The notes under the pieces: model-generated | Told to the model about the DNA's origin: nothing | Databases searched by the model: none | What the model saw: only the letters and a program-made list of their open reading frames with translations | Shown here: piece after piece, positions 35,330-42,222 of the stretch | How the letters are laid out: each line of letters opens with the position of its first letter | How positions within the stretch are numbered: position 1 is the first letter of the stretch | Assembly: GCF_016593255.1 (NCBI RefSeq) | Contig: NZ_AP023212.1 | Coordinates: forward strand, 1,962,001-2,026,000 | DNA: 64,000 nucleotides | From: Hydrogenimonas urashimensis | Lineage (GTDB): Bacteria; Campylobacterota; Campylobacteria; Campylobacterales; Hydrogenimonadaceae | Direction: 5' to 3' | Program-made: the position numbers and the translations under genes

Positions 35330-36175
35330 TCAAAAGCCGTATCGGATACCCATCTCTATCACCTGGTTGGATGTATGGTCGATCTCCCCGGCCTGCGAAT
35401 TGGTGGAGATGGAGGTGGTGTGGTCCAGAAAAATGTAACGGTAGAGGGTGAATAGGCGGAGATTTTCAAAAATCGGTGCATCGGCACCGATCTGTCCGCC
35501 TCCGATGAATCCTTCGCTGGAAGTGTCTGCCCGGGAAGCGTCGAAAGGGTTTTTCCGCCACTCCATGAAGCTGTATCCTCCCAACACTCCCACGAAGGGC
35601 GAGAGAGTGTAGAGGGTGTCGAAACGGTAGTTGATCGTGGCGAAAAAATCATCCAGGTCGATGTCATCAAGTCGTGTATGCTGATAATTGAGTGTCGTGA
35701 AAAAGTTCCCATCGATTTCGTAGCCCACCACCGCGCCGTACACGATGCCGGTGTCATCGCAATCGTAATGAAGTACGGGCCTCTCTTTTTTTTCGATGTC
35801 CAGGTGGCCGAATCCTGCGGAGATTCCGGCGAATAGGGATTTTTGTCCTTCGGTTTTTGCCTCTTTTGTTATAGGAAGAGATGTTTCGTTTTCCTCTGAA
35901 AAAACGACGATGAAAGCATCGGGGGCGATCGTTTTGCGGATTCTTCCCAGAGCCCTGCGGGAAACTTCCAGGGAAAAGAAGGGACCGGTATAAATCACCG
36001 TATGGAGGTTTTCGTCGCTGCCGAAGGCGCTGTAACCAAGTTTTTCCAGCGCCGACGCCACACGCCATACCATCGCGTCACGCTCGACATATCCGAGTTT
36101 GATGTAATAGGATTTCTCGGCATGTCCAAAAGAGGGAAAAAGAGCCAGAAAAATCAGCAGCGCGGAGATTTTCAT
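35330..36175 (-). CDS. Small outer-membrane beta-barrel protein
   Basis: A 281-residue exported protein. The ATG at 36175 is chosen because it gives a clean signal peptide (MKISALLIFLALFPSFGHA) cut before EKSYY; the frame opens further upstream but would start past the promoter. Residues ~20-100 form a small alpha/beta segment (KLGYVERDAMVWRVASALE, later ALGRIRKT) resembling a SPOR-type domain. From ~120 to the end, alternating strands with aromatic girdles (GISAGFGHLD, GYEIDGNFFTTLNY, MGIRYGF) end in a C-terminal phenylalanine, as expected for an outer-membrane barrel. Function is unknown. Confidence 0.72.
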   Translation of the reverse strand: MKISALLIFLALFPSFGHAEKSYYIKLGYVERDAMVWRVASALEKLGYSAFGSDENLHTVIYTGPFFSLEVSRRALGRIRKTIAPDAFIVVFSEENETSLPITKEAKTEGQKSLFAGISAGFGHLDIEKKERPVLHYDCDDTGIVYGAVVGYEIDGNFFTTLNYQHTRLDDIDLDDFFATINYRFDTLYTLSPFVGVLGGYSFMEWRKNPFDASRADTSSEGFIGGGQIGADAPIFENLRLFTLYRYIFLDHTTSISTNSQAGEIDHTSNQVIEMGIRYGF

Positions 36176-36286
36176 AAGAGCGTCTGGTATGCGAAACAAA
36201 AATCGATCTCCTTCTTTACGGGACAGTTTCTGATAGGATGTCCATGGAACGGGTCTTTTCATAGTATCGGTCGGAAAGAGAAAACT

Positions 36287-36316
36287 TTTATATCCGTCTC
36301 TTATGACGTTTGTCAA
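36287..36316 (-). promoter_or_regulatory. Sigma-70 promoter of the outer-membrane protein gene
   Basis: On the minus strand TTGACA (36316-36311) and a TATAAA-like -10 (36292-36287) are separated by 18 bases. The resulting leader is about 105 nt long before the ATG at 36175. Confidence 0.6.
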
Positions 36317-36389
36317 TAAAATGGTGATATGATTTAAGCCGATACGGTGGCTCTTTTATGAGGGAGATCAGACTTTTTTCAAAGAGGGG

Positions 36390-36497
36390 ATGGGCGCAGT
36401 GGATTTTCAAAACCGGGGCCTTTTAGTGCGCACCGTCGTGTGTCAAAAGGGCGATATTGCCATCGCATTCGGAGGGAACAAGTTTGTCATATTATGA
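36390..36497 (+). CDS. Possible 35-residue peptide overlapping the hydrogenase-protease start
   Basis: An ATG at 36390 with a good AAAGAGGGG ribosome site opens a 35-codon frame (MGAVDFQNRGLLVRTVVCQK at the start) that ends 14 bases inside the next gene. I recognise no family. It could be a leader peptide that couples translation to the next gene, a remnant of a longer upstream gene, or chance. Confidence 0.22.
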   Translation: MGAVDFQNRGLLVRTVVCQKGDIAIAFGGNKFVIL

Positions 36498-37056
36498 ATC
36501 TTTGAGAGAGGAAGCCTCTATCGCCGTCATCGGCATAGGGAATATCCTGTTCAAAGATGAGGGGGTGGGCATCTATGCCGCGAAATATCTTGGGGAGAAT
36601 TACGGGTTTTCTCCTCATGTTGATATTATCGACGGCGGTACGCTGGGATTCAAACTGATGAACTATTGCCAAAGCTACGACAAAGTGATCATACTCGATA
36701 CCGTCTCCGTCAAAGACGAGCCCGGATCGGTCTACAACCTTCCTTCCGATGCATTGATTGGCCTGGGGAGTTATCGTCGGACAGCCCATGAAGTGGAGGT
36801 GGTACAGATACTGGAGGTCTGTTTCATGCTGGAGAGGAGGGCGGATGTCAATGTCATCGGCATCGTACCGGAAGATATCGAGAGTGTCGATATCGCCTTG
36901 ACGGGAAATTTGACAGAGCGCTTCGGAGCTCTCATCGACGAAACGGTGCGGGAGCTGGAGCGCGGCGGTATCGAAGTGACTCCCAAAGAGGGGCGGTCCC
37001 TCGATGAAATTATCAAAGCGTACAACACTCCGAGGATGGAAGCGCCCAATCCATAA
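36484..37056 (+). CDS. HyaD/HybD-type hydrogenase maturation protease
   Basis: A 190-residue protease of the family that removes the C-terminal peptide from the large subunit of NiFe hydrogenase after nickel insertion. The nickel-sensing ligands of the family are present: Glu26 in GNILFKDEGVG, Asp72 in ILDTVS, and His102 in TAHEVEV. The TTG start is chosen for the CGGAGGGA site seven bases before it. No hydrogenase structural or hyp genes are adjacent, so its target must be encoded elsewhere. The ~35 C-terminal residues beyond the usual fold are polar. The 206 bases after it (37057-37262) show nothing I can call. Confidence 0.87.
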   Translation: MSYYESLREEASIAVIGIGNILFKDEGVGIYAAKYLGENYGFSPHVDIIDGGTLGFKLMNYCQSYDKVIILDTVSVKDEPGSVYNLPSDALIGLGSYRRTAHEVEVVQILEVCFMLERRADVNVIGIVPEDIESVDIALTGNLTERFGALIDETVRELERGGIEVTPKEGRSLDEIIKAYNTPRMEAPNP

Positions 37057-37262
37057 GCCGCGGACCGAGATGATCTCGCATTGCCAACGAAGGACGAGTG
37101 GATGACCCGATGTTTCAAAGCGTTGGGCGTATCACTGTGATGGGCGCCGCACAATGGCTGAGCCGATGGCCGGATATCTGATTCAAACATCGAGTGACCC
37201 TGTTCCGGTTCTTTCCGGTCGGGCTTGGAGGAGAATTCCGCAACAGCTTCATCAGCCACCAC

Positions 37263-38285
37263 CTAGAGTTGCGGCATCGCATAGCGCTCCATCAGGTAGC
37301 AAAGGCAGTCCTGGCGAATGATTTTCAGGTCACGGGTGATCATGGCCGGCATCATCCGTTTGGCAAGGCGTATTTCGTTCTTTTCCATCGTGAAGAAATC
37401 GTCGAAACACTCCCTGCCCGCATCGTCGAAAACTTCAAAGCGTGCTCCCGAACCCGGGCGTACCCATCCGAAGGGTGTGCCGGCGGGCAATTCTTTGAAG
37501 TTGTCCTCTTCCAGCTCTTCCGGAAGACGGATGTCGGTGTCGGCATCCGCAAATCCGAAAGAGAAGCGTTCGGGTATCGTGACGCGGGCGACGGTATGGA
37601 AAACTTCCACCTCTTTGGTATGCGGGCCGCGGTGGGGGAAGGCCGAGAGGTGCAGAAGCGAATCGACGAATTCGGCGGCGTGTTCGATGCCACGGGAGAC
37701 GTGAGGTTTGCCGCATTCGATCGTGATGGCGGGGCAGTACTTGGCCAAAGCCATCGACTGGACCCCTTTGGGTGTCTCGAAATAGACGATGATGCGTGAA
37801 AAGAGCGACGCCAGATAGAGAAAGTCGGATTCGAGTCGGTTGATGCACCCGTAATGGGGGTTTTTGCCCGTATTGTTGTGAATGTCGATGCTGGCGAAAA
37901 GCGGTTTTCCCGTCACCCGGCGCACCACTCTCTCGATGAGGTGCGCTTCGTCGCTCTGGGGCTCTTCGCCTTCCGGCCAGACACGGTTGTAGTCAGGCTG
38001 CCCGTCGAGCCGCCGCAATCCCTCTTTGGCTGCATAGACGTTTCCGAAAAAGACAACGAGGGAGCGGGGCAGGGGACGGTTTCGATATTTTTTCAGAATT
38101 TTCTGGATGGCGAAAAGCCCTGTGTCTTCGTTGCCGTGCAACAAGACGGTGACAAAAAGCGCCTCCTTGTGATGCCCCTCCAGAGTCAGCAGCGTGGGAT
38201 GAGGCAGTACTGTGTGCAGATTGCGGGCCTCCTTTATTTCCAGCAATCCTTCGGGGACGCTGGTGAGTTCGATCAGGGGAATCAT
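37263..38285 (-). CDS. M14-family zinc peptidase / amidohydrolase-like protein
   Basis: A 340-residue protein resembling the M14/AstE-AspA group of zinc carboxypeptidases. The zinc site is suggested by HGNEDTG near 50, matching the family H-x2-E pattern, with the second His in IDIHNNTG near 135. Arg and Asn residues (DGQPDYNRVWPEG) sit in the expected substrate-recognition segment. Glu in the TIECGKP segment may be structural. The start at 38285 overlaps the stop of the GCS2 gene (ATGA) and has a TGGAG site. It probably trims an amide or peptide product of the partner ligase. Confidence 0.78.
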   Translation of the reverse strand: MIPLIELTSVPEGLLEIKEARNLHTVLPHPTLLTLEGHHKEALFVTVLLHGNEDTGLFAIQKILKKYRNRPLPRSLVVFFGNVYAAKEGLRRLDGQPDYNRVWPEGEEPQSDEAHLIERVVRRVTGKPLFASIDIHNNTGKNPHYGCINRLESDFLYLASLFSRIIVYFETPKGVQSMALAKYCPAITIECGKPHVSRGIEHAAEFVDSLLHLSAFPHRGPHTKEVEVFHTVARVTIPERFSFGFADADTDIRLPEELEEDNFKELPAGTPFGWVRPGSGARFEVFDDAGRECFDDFFTMEKNEIRLAKRMMPAMITRDLKIIRQDCLCYLMERYAMPQL

Positions 38286-39697
38286 CGTACGCTCCATGTG
38301 TGTACCGGTTCTCCGATACGCTGATGGTGCCAATAGGCTTCGGTCATTTTCTGCATATCCTTTCCAAATTTTTCGACATAGGCGAGCTGCCATACCGCGC
38401 CGTTTTGTCCTTTGGCGACGCGTGTTTCGACGATACCGAGGTTTCTTTCAATATCTTTTTCGTCGATTTTCATCGACTCGAGACCCTCCCTTGCCAAGGG
38501 CAGGAGAGTGTTCAAAACGAGATCGCGGATCTTCTCCTTTCTGTCGTTCCATTCGATTCGGGCGTCCAGCCCGTCGCGGCAGGCGGCGTAGAAGTTCGAT
38601 CTCGCGGCGGAAAAATCGGCAGGGTAACGGTTTTGGGCACACTGTGGGGCCAGACTTGCCGCAAGGCCATAGTAGAAAGCGGCGTTGGCCAGCATGTCGA
38701 CCAGCGTCGGGCCCGAAGGCATCACCCGGTGTTCGATACGGAAATGGGGCGTTCCGTCTTCGTCGAAACCTATCAGCGGCCTGTTCCACCGCCATATGGT
38801 GCCGTTGTGCAGGCGCAGGTGCGCGAACGCTTCGGGCTCCGCGTCGAAGAGTATCGGCAGCAGAATGTCGTAGGCATCGACATTTTCGTCGAAGCACTCC
38901 AGAATGCTCTCTTTCGCGAAGCCGCTCCCGAAAGAGACACGTTGCAGCCCTTCTCCCGTGTCCACCGACTGTTCGAAAAGGGGAATGCGCGTTTCGTGCC
39001 ACAGCGTTTTGCCGAAAAGAAAAGGGGAATTCGCCGAAACGGCCACGCTCGCGGCAGAGGCGAGAATGGCGGCATTGTAATAATGGTGGGCACTTTCGAA
39101 AGGGACCTGGGTATGAATCTGGAAGGATGTGGCCGCCGCTTCGAGCATGACCGAATCGTGCCGCATCGTCAGACGCTCGTTTTTCCCGGCAATATCGAGC
39201 TCTACGGGCCGACCGCCCCGCTCTTTGAGCACCTGCTCGTTCAATGCCCGGTACCGTTTGAGGCCCGACATGTTTTCCAGGCAGAAATCGGAGGGTTTCA
39301 GTGTGGGGAGTATGCCGATGCTCAATGCCCGCAGCCTCATATTTTCCGCCGTTTCGTTCGCCGTTTTGCAGGTATGGTGCATCTCCGCGGCAAATTGCCC
39401 GAACGCATCGGCGCACAACGGTCGGGGAGTGTTGTTGAGTTCGAAATTGAATTTGGCAAGCTCCATCGATGCCATATCGTCGTGAAGCCGACGTAAAAAC
39501 TCTTCGTTCCGCGGGGCGGGACGCATCTTTTCGTCCACGAGCCATCCTTCGATTTCAAAACCTCCCACATAGGCGTTGCGCGAACATTTTTCATTTTTGT
39601 AAAGCTCTTTGAGGTGTTCCGTTTCGTTTCGAAGACGTTCCGAAAATTCGGGCCACGCATCGGAGCGGAAACGGTCCTGTTCGATTTCTGTTCCCAT
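38282..39697 (-). CDS. GCS2-family glutamate-cysteine ligase-like protein
   Basis: A 471-residue ATP-dependent carboxylate-amine ligase of the GCS2 type (COG2170-like). The acidic metal-binding motif GGFEIEGWLVD lies near residue 42, FNFELNNTPRPL near 85 provides the second acidic cluster, and FRIEHRVMPSGPTLVD near 340 carries substrate and nucleotide contacts. The ATG at 39697 fits the family length. A GATACAAT -10 lies only a few bases upstream of it, so the mRNA may be nearly leaderless. Glutathione synthase (gshB) is not adjacent. The partner is a peptidase, so the product may be a gamma-glutamyl compound other than glutathione. Confidence 0.8.
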   Translation of the reverse strand: MGTEIEQDRFRSDAWPEFSERLRNETEHLKELYKNEKCSRNAYVGGFEIEGWLVDEKMRPAPRNEEFLRRLHDDMASMELAKFNFELNNTPRPLCADAFGQFAAEMHHTCKTANETAENMRLRALSIGILPTLKPSDFCLENMSGLKRYRALNEQVLKERGGRPVELDIAGKNERLTMRHDSVMLEAAATSFQIHTQVPFESAHHYYNAAILASAASVAVSANSPFLFGKTLWHETRIPLFEQSVDTGEGLQRVSFGSGFAKESILECFDENVDAYDILLPILFDAEPEAFAHLRLHNGTIWRWNRPLIGFDEDGTPHFRIEHRVMPSGPTLVDMLANAAFYYGLAASLAPQCAQNRYPADFSAARSNFYAACRDGLDARIEWNDRKEKIRDLVLNTLLPLAREGLESMKIDEKDIERNLGIVETRVAKGQNGAVWQLAYVEKFGKDMQKMTEAYWHHQRIGEPVHTWSVR

Positions 39698-39766
39698 GGT
39701 GTTATTGTATCCTGAGTCGGCTTTCGAAACGATGGGTGGGAAGAAGATATTTCGATTTGGTGAGGA

Positions 39767-39913
39767 ATGTTTGATGCATTCGGTCCCGGTCATTTGAGGG
39801 CGATCGCCGCTATTTTTGGCGAACATGACTACGACTGCCCCAAATGCCGAGGAAATATGCTCCAGATCCTTGAGGGGGAAGATATGCGGCTGATACGGCT
39901 CGAGACGGCGTGA
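39767..39913 (+). pseudogene. HypA C-terminus-like fragment (48 codons)
   Basis: A short frame with a TGAGGA ribosome-like site just before its ATG. Its last half, CPKCRGNMLQILEGEDMRLI, closely resembles the second zinc-knuckle Cys pair and final beta strand of hydrogenase nickel chaperone HypA. The first Cys pair, the N-terminal MHE nickel site and most of the protein are missing. It is best read as a decayed hypA remnant, although a tiny zinc protein is possible. The rest of the 407-bp gap (39698-40104) shows nothing else I can call. Confidence 0.4.
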
Positions 39914-40104
39914 ACTTTTTTCTTTAAACAGCGTTCTACCAGGATTAAGGCGGATGGAATTTTGAGCGTGATAGTATAAAAACAGATGAGCTGTCTTCTT
40001 AAAATGCAAGAGCGTTCCTACCGGTAAATAAAACGATAGTTGCCTGTCGTATGCATAACATCCGTCAGTGAATTCTCTTCTTTTCGACGACAAGGAGCTT
40101 TCCG

Positions 40105-42222
40105 ATGGAAATCGTCAAAAAAGCCATTCTGTGGACTCTCCAGATATTCATAGCGATAGGATTGACAGGGAGCCTGATGTGGGGGAAGGACGTCATGGAT
40201 TCGCGTGATTCCAAGCTCTCCCACCGTGTCAAAACACTCTTTGACGGGAAGTTCGCCGGTAACTGGGAGCCGTATGAAAGCGCCGGCGGCAATTTCAAAA
40301 AATTTGCCAAAATCGATCATGGATTTTTAAAAGTCGACGTGCCGGAAGGAAACAACTGGGGCAAGACCGGAATTTCCACAAAAAATGCGCCGCTGAAAAA
40401 TTGCGGTGCCAAACCTGAGAAAATTCAGAAACTGACGTTTGTGTTTCGGCCATCAGTCAACAATCGGTTTGTCATCGCTCTCATACCCGCTTCGGCTAAA
40501 CTTTTCGACGAATGGAATGCCCATGAAGCACGAATAGCGCTCCTCAAGGAAAAGGACAAACCACATCAGTTGGCATTGTGGATAAGAAGAGAAGAGGTGG
40601 GTCGTGTGTCGGTCGATGCCAAATCGCTCGATAAGCTTCAAATTTTCCTCTATCCGGATGGAGAAATCGATGTGCGCGGCCCCGCCGGCCAACTTTTGCT
40701 GCAGGGAAAGTTAAAGGACGAAGCCCTCGATGATGCTTTCAAACTCTGTGTCCTGGCTCATCCGACCCATGCCAACGAACCGGCTTGGATGATGCTAAAA
40801 AGCATTCAACTCGAAGATATACTCTGGAAACGGCCAATCAGCCCTGATAGTGTGTTGACCGAAGAGCAGGAACTGGATCTGTTCAAAGAGGGACGTTTGG
40901 GAGAATATTGGGAGCGTTACGCCAGTGCCGGCGGCAATTTCGCCAAACATGCCGGACTCTCCGGTGACGGACTGGTCGTAAATGTACCGAAAAGATCCTC
41001 CTGGGGACATGTGGGATTGAAATCCATTCAACCCCTCGTATGGCTGGACCGCTTTGGCAAAGGGGCGGAGGAGGAGTTGGCATTTATATTTGATCCCGAA
41101 CGTACGACAGGATTCGTTATCGCCCTCAATCTGAATCCAATTTTGGATGGAAATGCTCCCGGGTGGCCGAGACTTATCTTTCATTGGCGCAAAACTGCCG
41201 ATGGCAAGGCCCGCGCTACTTTGATTCGGGATGCAGAGCGCAAACCGGTTTTTGATGTGACCGTTTCTGCTGTCGCACCGAAAAGGGTTGATGTTTTACT
41301 GACCCCGGATGGCGCCCGCTTCAAGGCGAAAGGACTTCCTGACAAAGTGGTGCCCTGGAAGGAGCTGATGGAGGGAACAGGCATACGCCTGACAGTCTAT
41401 TCCGCACCGGACAAAGCCGATGAAGCGGTAATGATGGCTCTGACTGCCATCAAATTGAGGCGCAAGCCGGGACTATCCATAAAAGAGCCGCGGCCGGCAC
41501 CCGGTGTCAAACCCCTGCCGGTCAAGCTCTTTTTTGATGGCAAACCCGGTAACTGGTTCGAACGGGCGGCTGTCAGGCTGGATGCCAGGCAATGCGCCCG
41601 ATACGAAGGGGGTAAGCTGATGGCGGATGTGGAAGCAAAAAAGACCTGGTGGGGAAAATGCGGCCTGATCTCCTCCCGCCCGCTTCAGACGTTCAATCTG
41701 GATCGGCGGATCCACAGAACCCCCTACCGTCTGACATGGACCTTCGATCCCAAGGCTACCAGTGGCATACAGGTCATGTTCGCCAGTGGTAAATATTCGG
41801 AGATGTGGCCTGAAAAATTTCTCTATTTCAGTTTCATTCGGATGCAGAACGGTCCGCATAAAGGCGATTATGTGCTGGATTTGGGTGGAAGCGGAGAGTA
41901 TAGGCGATGGGTGAGTGGCGATTGGGTGAAACGTCACTGGGACGGGCGCATCATCATGGAACTTTTCAGTGACCGCTGGCTGCGCCTGCGCATTCCGGAT
42001 GGCCCGGTTATTCGGGATTACCGCAACCCCCTTTTGTATGGTGGTTACATGACCGTATATGCCCATCCTCCTTTTGAGCGAGGTGGGGCGCACATGGAAC
42101 TGAAAAAGATTACCGGAGAGTGGGTGATGCCGGAGGGAATGACAAAAGTTCAACGATGGTTTTTCACGGATGATGAAAATTTCGATCCGGATACGTTTTT
42201 ACGGGAGGTTGTGGAAGAATGA
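40105..42222 (+). CDS. Exported protein with three tandem beta-rich repeats, unknown function
   Basis: A 705-residue protein with a hydrophobic N-terminal export segment (residues 4-26). Three diverged copies of a ~210-residue unit follow, starting near residues 44, 258 and 473. Each opens with LF(D/K)G..G.W..Y followed by a small residue run, then a W-G-x-x-G-(I/L) motif about 40 residues later (NNWGKTGI, SSWGHVGL, TWWGKCGL), then strand-rich sequence. The pattern resembles laminin-G/concanavalin-like sandwich domains that bind glycans, but I cannot name the family. Two cysteines occur in the third copy's opening. It overlaps the next gene by four bases (ATGA), so the two proteins probably act together outside the cytoplasm. 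Codon use is more A/T-rich than in neighbouring housekeeping genes. Confidence 0.72.
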   Translation: MEIVKKAILWTLQIFIAIGLTGSLMWGKDVMDSRDSKLSHRVKTLFDGKFAGNWEPYESAGGNFKKFAKIDHGFLKVDVPEGNNWGKTGISTKNAPLKNCGAKPEKIQKLTFVFRPSVNNRFVIALIPASAKLFDEWNAHEARIALLKEKDKPHQLALWIRREEVGRVSVDAKSLDKLQIFLYPDGEIDVRGPAGQLLLQGKLKDEALDDAFKLCVLAHPTHANEPAWMMLKSIQLEDILWKRPISPDSVLTEEQELDLFKEGRLGEYWERYASAGGNFAKHAGLSGDGLVVNVPKRSSWGHVGLKSIQPLVWLDRFGKGAEEELAFIFDPERTTGFVIALNLNPILDGNAPGWPRLIFHWRKTADGKARATLIRDAERKPVFDVTVSAVAPKRVDVLLTPDGARFKAKGLPDKVVPWKELMEGTGIRLTVYSAPDKADEAVMMALTAIKLRRKPGLSIKEPRPAPGVKPLPVKLFFDGKPGNWFERAAVRLDARQCARYEGGKLMADVEAKKTWWGKCGLISSRPLQTFNLDRRIHRTPYRLTWTFDPKATSGIQVMFASGKYSEMWPEKFLYFSFIRMQNGPHKGDYVLDLGGSGEYRRWVSGDWVKRHWDGRIIMELFSDRWLRLRIPDGPVIRDYRNPLLYGGYMTVYAHPPFERGGAHMELKKITGEWVMPEGMTKVQRWFFTDDENFDPDTFLREVVEE

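Noticed and set aside
37057-37262. Gap between the hydrogenase protease and the M14 gene searched for a small gene or RNA
   Set aside because: Frames are short, without ribosome sites, and no stable structure or promoter was convincing.
39698-40093. N-terminal extension of the GCS2 ligase frame to 40093
   Set aside because: The extra 132 residues have no family similarity and overlap the promoter-like sequence. The internal ATG at 39697 gives the normal length.
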